From Dyella lipolytica (GTDB lineage Bacteria; Pseudomonadota; Gammaproteobacteria; Xanthomonadales; Rhodanobacteraceae), in assembly GCF_030160075.1 (NCBI RefSeq), contig NZ_BSNQ01000003.1, forward strand, positions 1,672,328 to 1,736,327: a stretch of DNA of 64,000 bases, read 5' to 3'. Made by a program: the position numbers and the translations under genes. Position 1 is the first letter of the stretch; the number at the start of each line of letters is the position of its first letter. Below, one piece after another: positions 1 through 6,517 of the stretch. The notes under the pieces were generated by a model. The model made no database searches. It had not been told where the DNA came from and worked only from the letters and a program-made list of their open reading frames with translations.

Positions 1-87
1 AAGAACGCCGCCACGACAGCCACCAACCGGCAAGCTCCAGGCCCAGACGTGAGGCTGCTGGGAAATCACAGCATCGTCACTCATTAG
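1..87 (+). CDS. Possible 3' end of an unidentified gene
   Basis: Frame 1 is open from the window edge to a TAG at 85-87, giving 28 residues that end in SIVTH. No family is recognisable. The only support is position: a strong hairpin with a T-run begins 19 bases downstream, as expected after a plus-strand gene. The stretch is short enough to be open by chance. Confidence 0.2.
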   Translation, partial: KNAATTATNRQAPGPDVRLLGNHSIVTH

Positions 88-105
88 ACATGTCCCACGA
101 AAAAC

Positions 106-148
106 GCCGGAGGTAGTTGAGCGACTTTGACTACCTCCGGCTTTTTTT
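106..148. terminator. Bidirectional hairpin terminator (GGAGGTAGT repeat family, copy 1)
   Basis: A perfect 12-bp stem pairs 106-117 with 130-141 around a 12-base loop. Seven T follow on the plus strand, and five A precede it (100-104), giving a T-run on the minus strand as well. It can therefore end the minus-strand lipoprotein gene and anything entering from the left. Related hairpins lie at 3795-3836 and 14378-14418. Confidence 0.75.
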
Positions 149-177
149 GGGGATGGCGCCACAACGATTCTTCAAAC

Positions 178-756
178 TCAGCTGCCATTTCCCTTGTAAA
201 ACAGAAATTCGCCCTGGTGCTGTTTCTTTGGCTCGGTGACGATGGCATTAGACAACTGCTTTGCCATGTCTTCCAACATGTCATCGGGCGTCGTGAGATG
301 GGTCGTTGACTTCTCTTGGTAGGTATAACTCGATATCGCCTGCCCGTCCTTTACGCTCAGCACACGCACCGAGATACCTGCGCGATCCGAGTGAAGTCCC
401 ACCAGCCCGGTGCGGTAGTAATTCTGGACCTCGCCATTGATGACATACCGGTAGCCTTTTTTATTGGCGTAAGCGACCGCTGCATCGTCAGCGAGCTGTG
501 CGTTGGCTCCCACGGGTCTTGGCAGCGAAACGGCGTGCAGACCCGGCTTTTGCGAAAGTACGCGGACAAAGATCGAACTGGCAGTCGTCCCGGAGCCGGC
601 ACAATCCGCCTGATTCGCGATATCGCAATCCTGGAACATCACCACGGCAACCGTGCTTCCGTGGGGAACGCGATGTTTTACCTCGATGGACGGGTCGGCG
701 GCGCATCCCGCCAACAGCATCATCGTTGCCAAAAGAGCGCGTGTACGCATGGTCAT
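178..756 (-). CDS. Putative lipoprotein of unknown function
   Basis: The protein has 192 residues and starts with a short basic stretch, a hydrophobic segment and a lipobox ending LAGC, with Cys18 the likely lipidated residue, so it should be anchored to an envelope membrane. The mature part has no domain I can name. It contains a run resembling small lipoproteins with a TolB-N-like or GNA1162-like alpha/beta fold (a VAVVMFQDC strand, then a YRYVINGEV strand), but this is only an impression. The ATG at 756 was preferred over upstream codons because a GAGAG stands about eight bases upstream and the lipoprotein signal then lies at the N-terminus; the ATG at 750 is equally possible. The hairpin at 106-148 is its likely terminator. 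Confidence 0.75.
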   Translation of the reverse strand: MTMRTRALLATMMLLAGCAADPSIEVKHRVPHGSTVAVVMFQDCDIANQADCAGSGTTASSIFVRVLSQKPGLHAVSLPRPVGANAQLADDAAVAYANKKGYRYVINGEVQNYYRTGLVGLHSDRAGISVRVLSVKDGQAISSYTYQEKSTTHLTTPDDMLEDMAKQLSNAIVTEPKKQHQGEFLFYKGNGS

Positions 757-854
757 GACTGACTCTCTGCAAGCCTTGGAAGTGCCATCGCTACGAGACA
801 GGAAGGATACCAAACTGCTTTTTTGGAGACCCAAAAAGGGGGGCGCCAGGCCAG

Positions 855-908
855 AAAAAAGGGGTCAGAGTGCATTTCTATCTAGAGAAAGCATTCTGCC
901 TCCTTTTT
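855..908. repeat. GGGGTCAGAGTGC palindromic repeat, copy 1 (imperfect)
   Basis: A GGGGTCAGAGTGCATTTCT arm (861-879) faces an imperfect complementary arm (about 885-902), with A6 before and T5 after. It sits in the gap between the divergent lipoprotein and membrane-protein genes, so it is not placed as a simple terminator for either. Members of the same family are listed at 1946, 4653, 6039, 6459 and 11900. Confidence 0.75.
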
Positions 909-988
909 AAGAAGGGACTCTAACCCGGCGAGCTTGCTATGCTCGGCCTGCACGGCGCGGGGGCGCCGATCATCAGCGAAGAGACACC

Positions 989-1891
989 ATGACTACACGA
1001 TCCAGGGGACCGTCGGCCGGCTTTGGCTGGCTTACGCGCGGTATCAGCGTGGGCTTTCGCCATAAAAAGCCACTGCTCGGCGGGGCGGCCTTTGTGCTGC
1101 TGGCGGCGATGATTCCATCGCTGATCACACTACCCATGCAAATTCATGCGATGCAGGGAGGTACACCACTGCCACCGACCACCTTCGGTTGGATCATGGC
1201 GATATCCATGCTGTTCAGTCTGCTTACCCTGCCGCTCTATGCGGGCTACCTACAAGTGATCGACGAGGCGGAGCGCGGGCTGCCCGCCCGTGCACGTGAT
1301 GTCTTCAAGCCCTATCTAGAGGGCAAAGCGTTGCGCCTGATCGGCTATGGACTGCTGCAGTTGGCGATCTACCTCGCCATGTTCGCCATCGTCATTGCGA
1401 CGACTGGGCGCAGCGTCGTCAGCTGGTACATGCAGGCGATCGCCGCACAGGCCAACCATCTGCCGCCGCCGACGGCGTTGCCCGACGGCTTTGGGATCAC
1501 CATCCTGCTGTTCATGGTGCTCATTCTCTTCATGATGGGTTTCTATTCGATCGGCCTTGGCCAGGTGGCACTCCGCAACCGCAGCGTGTTCGGTGCGGTC
1601 GGCGACGGCGTGATCGGCGCGTTGAAGAACCTGCTGCCGCTGCTCGTGCTTGCAGTGAGCCTCGTACTTGCTTGGATCGTCGTGGCCATCGCCTTTGGAC
1701 TCGTTGCCCTTTTGCTCGCTCTGCTTGGCAAGCTTGTCGGCGGATGGCTGGTATTCGTGGTGATCATTCCGCTCTATATCGCTTTCGCGCTCATGGTGTT
1801 CGCGGTGATGTTCGGAGTGATGTATCACCTGTGGCATGACGTGTGCGGCGACGACGTCGCGACGGGAATGGCTGAATCCGTCGCTGCTTAA
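989..1891 (+). CDS. Multi-pass membrane protein (BPSS1780-like family)
   Basis: This 300-residue protein has hydrophobic segments at about 29-50, 68-90, 117-138, 169-190, 212-247 (perhaps two helices) and 252-280, separated by short polar loops. It resembles the BPSS1780-family inner-membrane proteins of proteobacteria, whose role is unknown; the assignment comes from overall pattern rather than a catalytic motif. No signal for transport or enzymatic activity is visible. The ATG at 989 has a GAAGAGA about five bases upstream. The gene is followed by a perfect terminator hairpin and appears monocistronic. Confidence 0.8.
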   Translation: MTTRSRGPSAGFGWLTRGISVGFRHKKPLLGGAAFVLLAAMIPSLITLPMQIHAMQGGTPLPPTTFGWIMAISMLFSLLTLPLYAGYLQVIDEAERGLPARARDVFKPYLEGKALRLIGYGLLQLAIYLAMFAIVIATTGRSVVSWYMQAIAAQANHLPPPTALPDGFGITILLFMVLILFMMGFYSIGLGQVALRNRSVFGAVGDGVIGALKNLLPLLVLAVSLVLAWIVVAIAFGLVALLLALLGKLVGGWLVFVVIIPLYIAFALMVFAVMFGVMYHLWHDVCGDDVATGMAESVAA

Positions 1892-1945
1892 TTCACGTTA
1901 TCCGTTCGCATACGGGTGGCCACGGCCGCCCTTGCTGGTTTAAGC

Positions 1946-1981
1946 AACGGGGTCAGGTTGACTACCTGACCCCGTTCTTTT
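1946..1981 (+). terminator. Rho-independent terminator built from a GGGGTCAGG palindrome
   Basis: A perfect 13-bp stem (1946-1958 with 1964-1976) has a five-base loop and is followed by CTTTT. The arm contains GGGGTCAGG, matching the core of the dispersed GGGGTCAGAGTGC repeat, so a repeat copy seems to serve as terminator of the membrane-protein gene. Confidence 0.85.
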
Positions 1982-2115
1982 GGACGTTTGCATGCGCCAG
2001 GCCAGGGTCCCTGTATGCACCCAAGCCCATCTCACGATGGCGAGATCTGCCCGAAAATGAGATGATGTGCAGTTAATGGCCGCTCTCGCAGCGCCAACTG
2101 CCCCCCAGAGATACC

Positions 2116-2970
2116 GTGAAGACCCCTCAAGGCTTGCAGGCGCTGATCGATGACGGCGTCATTGATGAAGTGCTGCGACCGCTAAAGAGCGGCAAGGAAG
2201 CGGCGGTGTACGTTGTCCGCAGCGGCAACGAAGTACGCTGCGCAAAGGTCTACAAGGACATGGCACAGCGCAGCTTCCAGCAACGCGTGCAGTATCAGGA
2301 AGGTCGCAAGGTACGAGGCAGCCGTGAAGCGCGTGCGATCGGCAAGGCTAGCAAGTACGGACGCAAGCAGCAGGAAGTAGCCTGGAAGAACACCGAAGTC
2401 GATGCGCTCTACCAATTGCGCGTCGCCGGCATGCGTGTGCCTGAGCCGTATGGCTATTTCCACGGCGTGCTGGTGATGGAACTGGTCACCGACGCCGAAG
2501 GCTTCTCCGCGCCACGTCTAGGTGAGATTGAACTCAGTGCGGAACAGGCGCGCGAATACCATCGCGTGCTGGTGCGGCAGGTGGTACTGATGCTGTGCTG
2601 CGGACTGATTCATGGCGATCTGTCCGCGTACAACGTACTGGTCGGTCCGGATGGGCCGGTGGTGATCGATTTCCCGCAAGTCGTCAGTGCCGGTGGCAAC
2701 AATGCGGCGCGCACGATGCTGCTGCGTGACGTCAACAACCTCACTGCACATCTTGGACGTTGGGCACCCGAGCTGCTGGACACATGGTACGGCGAAGAAA
2801 TGTGGGCACTGTTCCAAGCCGGCGAACTGCGACCCGATACGGAACTCACGGGCGAGTTCACGCCAGACGAAAGCGAGGTCGATCTCGACAGCATTCGCCA
2901 GTCCATCAATGATGCACGTGAAGAATGGTTGATCCGACAGCAGGGCCGCGAGGCGGCAGCGGAAGATTAG
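2116..2970 (+). CDS. RIO1-family serine/threonine protein kinase
   Basis: This 284-residue protein carries RIO kinase hallmarks. There is a flexible nucleotide-binding loop SGKEAAVY (25-32) and an ATP-binding Lys44 in CAKVYK. The catalytic HGDLSAYN (166-173) has Asp168 and Asn173, and the metal-binding IDF has Asp185. The long insert between the first strand and the C-helix (about 50-90, with SKYGRKQQE) is also typical of RIO1. Bacterial members, such as those in pseudomonads and xanthomonads, are cytoplasmic, autophosphorylating kinases or ATPases of uncertain substrate. The start is a GTG at 2116 with only a weak CAGAG upstream. The acidic C-terminus ends 22 bases from the convergent pseudouridine synthase gene, with no clear terminator between them. 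Confidence 0.93.
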   Translation: MKTPQGLQALIDDGVIDEVLRPLKSGKEAAVYVVRSGNEVRCAKVYKDMAQRSFQQRVQYQEGRKVRGSREARAIGKASKYGRKQQEVAWKNTEVDALYQLRVAGMRVPEPYGYFHGVLVMELVTDAEGFSAPRLGEIELSAEQAREYHRVLVRQVVLMLCCGLIHGDLSAYNVLVGPDGPVVIDFPQVVSAGGNNAARTMLLRDVNNLTAHLGRWAPELLDTWYGEEMWALFQAGELRPDTELTGEFTPDESEVDLDSIRQSINDAREEWLIRQQGREAAAED

Positions 2971-2992
2971 AAAGCGCCGACGCGCCTCGATC

Positions 2993-3730
2993 TCAGAATT
3001 TCTCGCCCACCGGCAGATAACGCCACATCCCCGGCGGCATCGCGCCATTCGGCCCCTTGCCCAACGCGATCTTGCCGATGCGCAATCGACGAATCGACAC
3101 CACGCCTAGCCCGACCTGCACGCACATATCGCGCAGCTGTCCGTCTTGCACACCCTTGATTGCGAAGCGCAGCCGAGTCTCGTTCTGCCAACTGACCTTG
3201 CACGGTGACAGCGCACGCCCGTTGAAACTCAGGCCGTGGCTGAGCCGACGCAGACCGTCGGGTGCGATTTCGCCGCTGATTTCGACGATGTACTCGTGCT
3301 CGATAAGGCCAGCATCCTCGGTCAGGCGACGCCATATCCGGCCGTCTTGAGTCAGCACCATCAGACCACTGGCCTCGGCCTCCAACGGCACCAGCGATGT
3401 CAAACGATGGAAATGACGCCGAAGCAGACGTTCGCCACTGGGATCATCGACCCAACGTGTCGCTGGCGTCACCAAGGTGCTGACGGGCTTGTAAGCGTTG
3501 CTCGCGTCAAAGCCCGCTGGCTTATGCAACAAGATCGTGGCCGGCTCCACCGCCTCCAGGCGAGCGTCGGGGTCGAGTTCGACACGCTCGACGGTGACCT
3601 TGTGTTGCGGCATCTCGATCACCTGCCCGTCCACCGACACCCAGCCGTTCTGGATAAATTGCTCCGCTTCGGCGCGCGAAAGGCCGAACAGTTCGGAGAC
3701 ACGATGGGAAAGTCGAACCGGAGCGGACAT
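2993..3730 (-). CDS. RsuA/RluF-like pseudouridine synthase, probably catalytically altered
   Basis: The 245-residue protein has an N-terminal S4 RNA-binding domain (about 5-60: SHRVSELFGLSRAEAEQFI) followed by an RsuA-type synthase fold with LLHKPAG and a C-terminal RMC-like loop (LRDMCVQVGL). Family members isomerise uridine in 16S or 23S rRNA using an Asp in a GRLDxxTxG motif. Here the aligned stretch reads PLEAEASG, so the catalytic Asp is Glu117 and the preceding Arg is Pro. It may be inactive and bind RNA only. The ATG at 3730 was chosen because the S4 domain then begins near residue 7. The longer frame runs into the repeat at 3795-3836 and adds nothing conserved. No convincing Shine-Dalgarno precedes either start. 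Confidence 0.85.
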   Translation of the reverse strand: MSAPVRLSHRVSELFGLSRAEAEQFIQNGWVSVDGQVIEMPQHKVTVERVELDPDARLEAVEPATILLHKPAGFDASNAYKPVSTLVTPATRWVDDPSGERLLRRHFHRLTSLVPLEAEASGLMVLTQDGRIWRRLTEDAGLIEHEYIVEISGEIAPDGLRRLSHGLSFNGRALSPCKVSWQNETRLRFAIKGVQDGQLRDMCVQVGLGVVSIRRLRIGKIALGKGPNGAMPPGMWRYLPVGEKF

Positions 3731-3794
3731 GGGAATAACCGTGGAAACGAGACGAGCAGTGTAACGACCGGGAAGCCGTCGGTGCGCCAACAAT

Positions 3795-3836
3795 GGGGAC
3801 GGAGGTAGTTAAAGCGACTTAATTACCTCTGTCCCC
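3795..3836. repeat. GGAGGTAGT palindrome, copy 2
   Basis: The arm GGGGACGGAGGTA (3795-3807) pairs with 3824-3836 with one G-U wobble; the loop contains GCGACTT, as in copy 1. It sits 65 bases upstream of the pseudouridine synthase start, in a spot where no transcript obviously needs terminating. Confidence 0.75.
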
Positions 3837-4234
3837 TTTCGCCCTCTCCAGCCCCTCTTTTCTTCTACTTCTCTTTTTTAGAATTCGGTGCGCTGCCGGC
3901 ATTTTTTAGGAGCCTTTGGCGGCGTATAGTCGAATGGCTGCGCAAAGCAAAAACCTCGAATGCGTTCTGCTTCTTGCGAAAGCTTTACGTTGCAACCAGG
4001 GTCCCAAGCTCAACATCTGCTTTTGTTTATCCAGGCTGGATAAGCAGCAAAGGGATCATCGGAATCGGATTTCCAATGTCGGCCAACGTCGATAAAGCTA
4101 AAAAGCTGTCATGGAAGGCATAGGGACGCCCGCGATCCGCTGGGCTGAAGTCGCGCTGGAACGAGCGCAAAATCGTCCATACGAAGCATCCTGGCTGACG
4201 CTGCTTGCGTCCGCCACCCACGGGAGGCCAGATC
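3837..4234. other. 398-base gap without a supported gene
   Basis: The stretch starts with a pyrimidine-rich run (3837-3880) and has no open frame with a credible start and product. I see no hairpin terminator and no clear promoter. It forms the upstream region of the Cys-rich small gene, whose Shine-Dalgarno GGGAGG is at 4222-4227. Confidence 0.5.
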
Positions 4235-4531
4235 ATGAACAAACAAGGTCATACGGCAAACCTGCGGCACGCGTTGCATACGGCACGCGGTTTGAGAAAG
4301 GATCTCGGAGACACCACCGCTGAGGTCGACTTGACGATTAAGGGCGGGGGCAATAACGGAGTGCACGGCGGGGGCACGACCACCATCGCCTGCACCTTCG
4401 ACATCACCTCAGAGGATTATGATACTTGCAACAACCACCTCAACGATCTGGCCGCGCAAGGGTGCTATTGCACGGGGCCGACCCAAGGCGAAGACGGTAA
4501 GTGGTACGCCACGTGCAACTGTCCGGATTAG
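4235..4531 (+). CDS. Small Cys-rich protein with glycine-rich middle, function unknown
   Basis: The 98-residue product has three zones. A charged N-terminus (1-34) holds an ARGLRKDLG segment and has no signal peptide. A Gly-rich hinge holds KGGGN (36-40) and HGGGTTT (44-50). The C-terminal domain has six Cys at 53, 65, 77, 79, 94 and 96, with paired CYC and CNC motifs. The ATG at 4235 follows GGGAGG at a seven-base spacing, which fixes the start. The layout (leader-like N-terminus, GG-type junction, Cys-rich tail) resembles precursor peptides that are cleaved and modified, but no modifying enzyme, peptidase or exporter is adjacent. A metal-binding or disulfide-rich protein is equally possible. 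I do not recognise a family. Confidence 0.65.
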   Translation: MNKQGHTANLRHALHTARGLRKDLGDTTAEVDLTIKGGGNNGVHGGGTTTIACTFDITSEDYDTCNNHLNDLAAQGCYCTGPTQGEDGKWYATCNCPD

Positions 4532-4652
4532 AGGGATGTGGGACGCGAGCGTCGCTCGCGTCCCATCCGTAGATCACATGCCGCAGTCTATGGGTGTTGC
4601 AACGGCCGACTGAAATCGCAGTCGGAAACGAACATCAGTCCATCTTAGAAAA

Positions 4653-4695
4653 GGGGTCAGAGTGCAGCTCTATATTTGAAGAGCACTTTGGCCCC
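4653..4695. repeat. GGGGTCAGAGTGC palindrome, copy 3, overlapping a gene end
   Basis: The arm GGGGTCAGAGTGC (4653-4665) faces the imperfect arm GCACTTTGGCCCC (4683-4695). The palindrome overlaps the last eight codons and the stop of the minus-strand gene 4670-5170, so the repeat itself encodes that protein's C-terminus. Confidence 0.8.
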
Positions 4696-5170
4696 TTCTT
4701 GCTTTACCGGTAAGTGGCACCGCTATCGCCAATGCGTTGGCCTGACCCAGCCGAGAAACCAACCGGCAGCGTTTGCCTTCCGGTGCGGCCCGCTTGCAAT
4801 ACACATCAACGACAGCCACCGTATTTTGGGCGGAGTCGCTCAGCACAAACCGTTTCGCCACACCGGGCCCATCGGAGTTGTCGATAGCCACAGCGACGAA
4901 CGGCCGCGAAGCCATGCCCTGCTTCCGTAGGGCTTCCGACCCCTCGGCCGCACGCTCCGCTTGTACGTACTGCCGGTGCGTGTTGCCGACTAGGGCCTCC
5001 AATCCGTAACCCATGGGCAAGTTGACGAAGTAGGTCTCGTATTGCACCGCTGGTGCGTTGACTGTGAAGTTTTGCAAATTGGTGGCTTGGGTCTGGTTTT
5101 GGGCGACGCTGGTGCTGCCGACACAGGCAAGACCGAGCGCGACGGTCGAGGCAATAATCAGGCGTTTCAT
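4670..5170 (-). CDS. Secreted protein of unknown function
   Basis: The 166-residue protein has a clear Sec signal peptide (1-23, cleavage after SVA), so it is periplasmic or secreted. The mature part contains two Cys (in DVYCKRA and GKRCRLV) that could form one disulfide. No known domain is evident. The ATG at 5170 is preceded by a GGGAGCC-like sequence on the minus strand. The final residues (about GQSALQI) and the stop codon are encoded by a palindromic repeat, which suggests the original C-terminus was replaced. The gene is divergent from the DUF2141 gene across 359 bases that contain a tandem operator-like repeat. Confidence 0.7.
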   Translation of the reverse strand: MKRLIIASTVALGLACVGSTSVAQNQTQATNLQNFTVNAPAVQYETYFVNLPMGYGLEALVGNTHRQYVQAERAAEGSEALRKQGMASRPFVAVAIDNSDGPGVAKRFVLSDSAQNTVAVVDVYCKRAAPEGKRCRLVSRLGQANALAIAVPLTGKARRGQSALQI

Positions 5171-5290
5171 AGTGGGCTCCCAAACGGACGCCTATGTCCG
5201 TAAAATAATTTTGGAATGCACAAGAGAAACAAAACGGAACAAAAGCCGAAACAAAATGGACGAAGTTCGTTAAAGGCAAGTAACGACATT

Positions 5291-5317
5291 CAACTCGTTT
5301 CCGAGTTGTCGATTTTT
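5291..5317 (+). terminator. Isolated hairpin followed by T-run
   Basis: CAACTCG (5291-5297) pairs with CGAGTTG (5302-5308) around a four-base loop and is followed by TCGATTTTT. No plus-strand gene lies directly upstream, since the region is between divergent genes, so it would only make sense as the end of a small transcript or as an attenuator. Function is uncertain. Confidence 0.35.
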
Positions 5318-5402
5318 GTGCACACCATTCGTCGAGTATGTGTGTGATTTGTCGAGAGATAAGAGAAGTGGTCTGACTTTTTTTTCCACTCAGATTTTCT
5401 AT

Positions 5403-5438
5403 CCATGACGAATGGCATATGCCATGACTAATGGCATA
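5403..5438. promoter_or_regulatory. Tandem operator-like repeat between divergent genes
   Basis: CCATGACGAATGGCATA (5403-5419) is repeated with one mismatch at 5422-5438, a 19-base period or nearly two helical turns. The junction also creates the palindrome ATGGCATATGCCAT (5412-5425). It lies about 230 bases upstream of the secreted-protein gene and 90 bases upstream of the DUF2141 gene. Two phased copies of a palindrome-bearing site are typical of a regulator binding site; the regulator is unknown. The rest of the gap (5171-5529) shows no gene. Confidence 0.5.
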
Positions 5439-5529
5439 GAGAAGCACGCTACACAGCGCGTGCAACCCTATGTGATTCCCATGCATCTCATCCGCACATC
5501 CCTCAAACAATGCAAGGAGGTGGGTGCGT

Positions 5530-5973
5530 ATGTCTGTTGAATCCATTTATCGGCCCGCCGTATTGGCGGGCATCGTTATGTGCATGCTGTCGTTTTCTGC
5601 ACGTGCTGCGGATATCACCGTCACCGTGGACGGCCTACGCAATGCCAACGGCACGGTACGACTTGAGTTGGACGGTTCGGAAGCCGCCTGGAACAACAAA
5701 GCCAAAGCGACCGCCATGGGCAATGTCAAAGCAGCGGTGGGTGCAGTGAGCTACACCTTCAGCGACATCCAACCCGGTACTTACGGACTCGGCGTGTACC
5801 AAGACGAAGACAACAGCGGCAAGCTGCGCACCAATTTGTTTGGGATTCCCAAAGAAGGCTACGGCTTCAGCAACAATCCCTCCGTGATGCGCATGCCGAC
5901 TTTCCAGGAAGTGCAGTTCACGGTTGCAAAGCAAAACACGACTGTCTTGATACATCTCAAACACGGCATATGA
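5530..5973 (+). CDS. DUF2141 family secreted protein
   Basis: The 147-residue protein has a signal peptide (about 1-26, cleavage near ARA) followed by a single beta-rich DUF2141 domain. Hallmarks are the GTYGLGVYQDEDNSGKLRTN stretch and the following IPKEGYGFSNN. The family is exported, of unknown role, and often regarded as a transthyretin-like or peptidase-regulatory fold. AAGGAGG at 5514-5520 places the start at the ATG at 5530; the GTG at 5524 would be only three bases away. The gene stands alone and is followed by a palindromic repeat at 6039-6078. Confidence 0.88.
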   Translation: MSVESIYRPAVLAGIVMCMLSFSARAADITVTVDGLRNANGTVRLELDGSEAAWNNKAKATAMGNVKAAVGAVSYTFSDIQPGTYGLGVYQDEDNSGKLRTNLFGIPKEGYGFSNNPSVMRMPTFQEVQFTVAKQNTTVLIHLKHGI

Positions 5974-6038
5974 AGGGATAGATGATCCGATGACGTTGTA
6001 GCCAGATGACGTCATCGAAAAAAAATATAATGAGAAAA

Positions 6039-6078
6039 GGGCAGAGTGCATTTCTTTTTTTGAAAAGCACTATGTCCC
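6039..6078. repeat. GGGGTCAGAGTGC palindrome, copy 4 (degenerate)
   Basis: GGGCAGAGTGCATTTCTTTTT (first arm, 6039-6059) faces GAAAAGCACTATGTCCC (6062-6078). The stem is imperfect. It lies between the convergent DUF2141 gene and the orphan antitoxin gene, with T-rich flanks, so it could act as a terminator for both. Confidence 0.7.
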
Positions 6079-6091
6079 TTTTTATTGGTTC

Positions 6092-6382
6092 TCAGGCAGC
6101 TAGCCGCTCGATTTTCTTCACGCTCTTGCCGAGTGCCCGATGCGCTTCTTCAAGATCGTAATCGGCCTGCAGACCAAGCCAGAATCGTTCCGTAGTACCC
6201 AGCGCGACAGCAAGGCGAATCGCCGTGTCCGCTGTGACGCTGCGCTTACCAAGCACGATCTCATTGATGCGCCGCGGTGAAACACCTGCGGCACGCGAAA
6301 GCGCATTCTGGCTTATGCCTAACGGAACCAGAAATTCTTCCAGCAGTACTTCGCCGGGATGGATATTGGGTAAGGTTTTCAT
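6092..6382 (-). CDS. higA: HigA-family antitoxin (orphan)
   Basis: The 96-residue protein matches HigA over its full length. It begins with the family N-terminus IHPGEVLLEEFL, followed by a helix-turn-helix (about 21-45: GISQNALSRAAGVSPRRINEI) and the conserved TERFWLGLQ segment. HigA proteins neutralise the ribosome-dependent RNase HigB and repress the higBA promoter. HigB is normally encoded just upstream; here only its last codons remain (6400-6453) and a palindromic repeat takes the place of the rest. The antitoxin is intact and starts at the ATG at 6382. It may still act as a DNA-binding regulator, or may protect against a toxin elsewhere. Confidence 0.93.
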   Translation of the reverse strand: MKTLPNIHPGEVLLEEFLVPLGISQNALSRAAGVSPRRINEIVLGKRSVTADTAIRLAVALGTTERFWLGLQADYDLEEAHRALGKSVKKIERLAA

Positions 6383-6399
6383 GCTCGACTCTATAGACT

Positions 6400-6453
6400 T
6401 CAGTGGTAATCGACGATCTCCACGTCGTAGGCATCCCCGTTATTCCAGCGAAA
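6400..6453 (-). pseudogene. higB: 3' remnant of a HigB toxin gene
   Basis: Reading the minus strand, 17 codons end in GDAYDVEIVDYH and a TGA stop 17 bases before higA. This is the characteristic HigB C-terminus (RWxxGDAYDVEIVDYH) in the correct frame and position. Upstream, the reading frame runs directly into the GGGGTCAGAGTGC repeat, which contributes an in-frame TGA. The remaining three quarters of the toxin are missing. This is a deletion or replacement associated with the repeat rather than a frameshift. Confidence 0.8.
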
Positions 6454-6458
6454 TAAAA

Positions 6459-6503
6459 GGGGTCAGAGTGCATTTCGATACATTGAAAAAGCACTCTGAC
6501 CCC
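6459..6503. repeat. GGGGTCAGAGTGC palindrome, copy 5 (perfect arms)
   Basis: GGGGTCAGAGTGC (6459-6471) and GCACTCTGACCCC (6491-6503) form a perfect 13-bp stem with a 19-base loop. This is the best preserved copy. It lies between the higB stub and the XAC2610-like gene and probably terminates the latter. Confidence 0.88.
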
Positions 6504-6517
6504 GTTTCTTCTCCATC

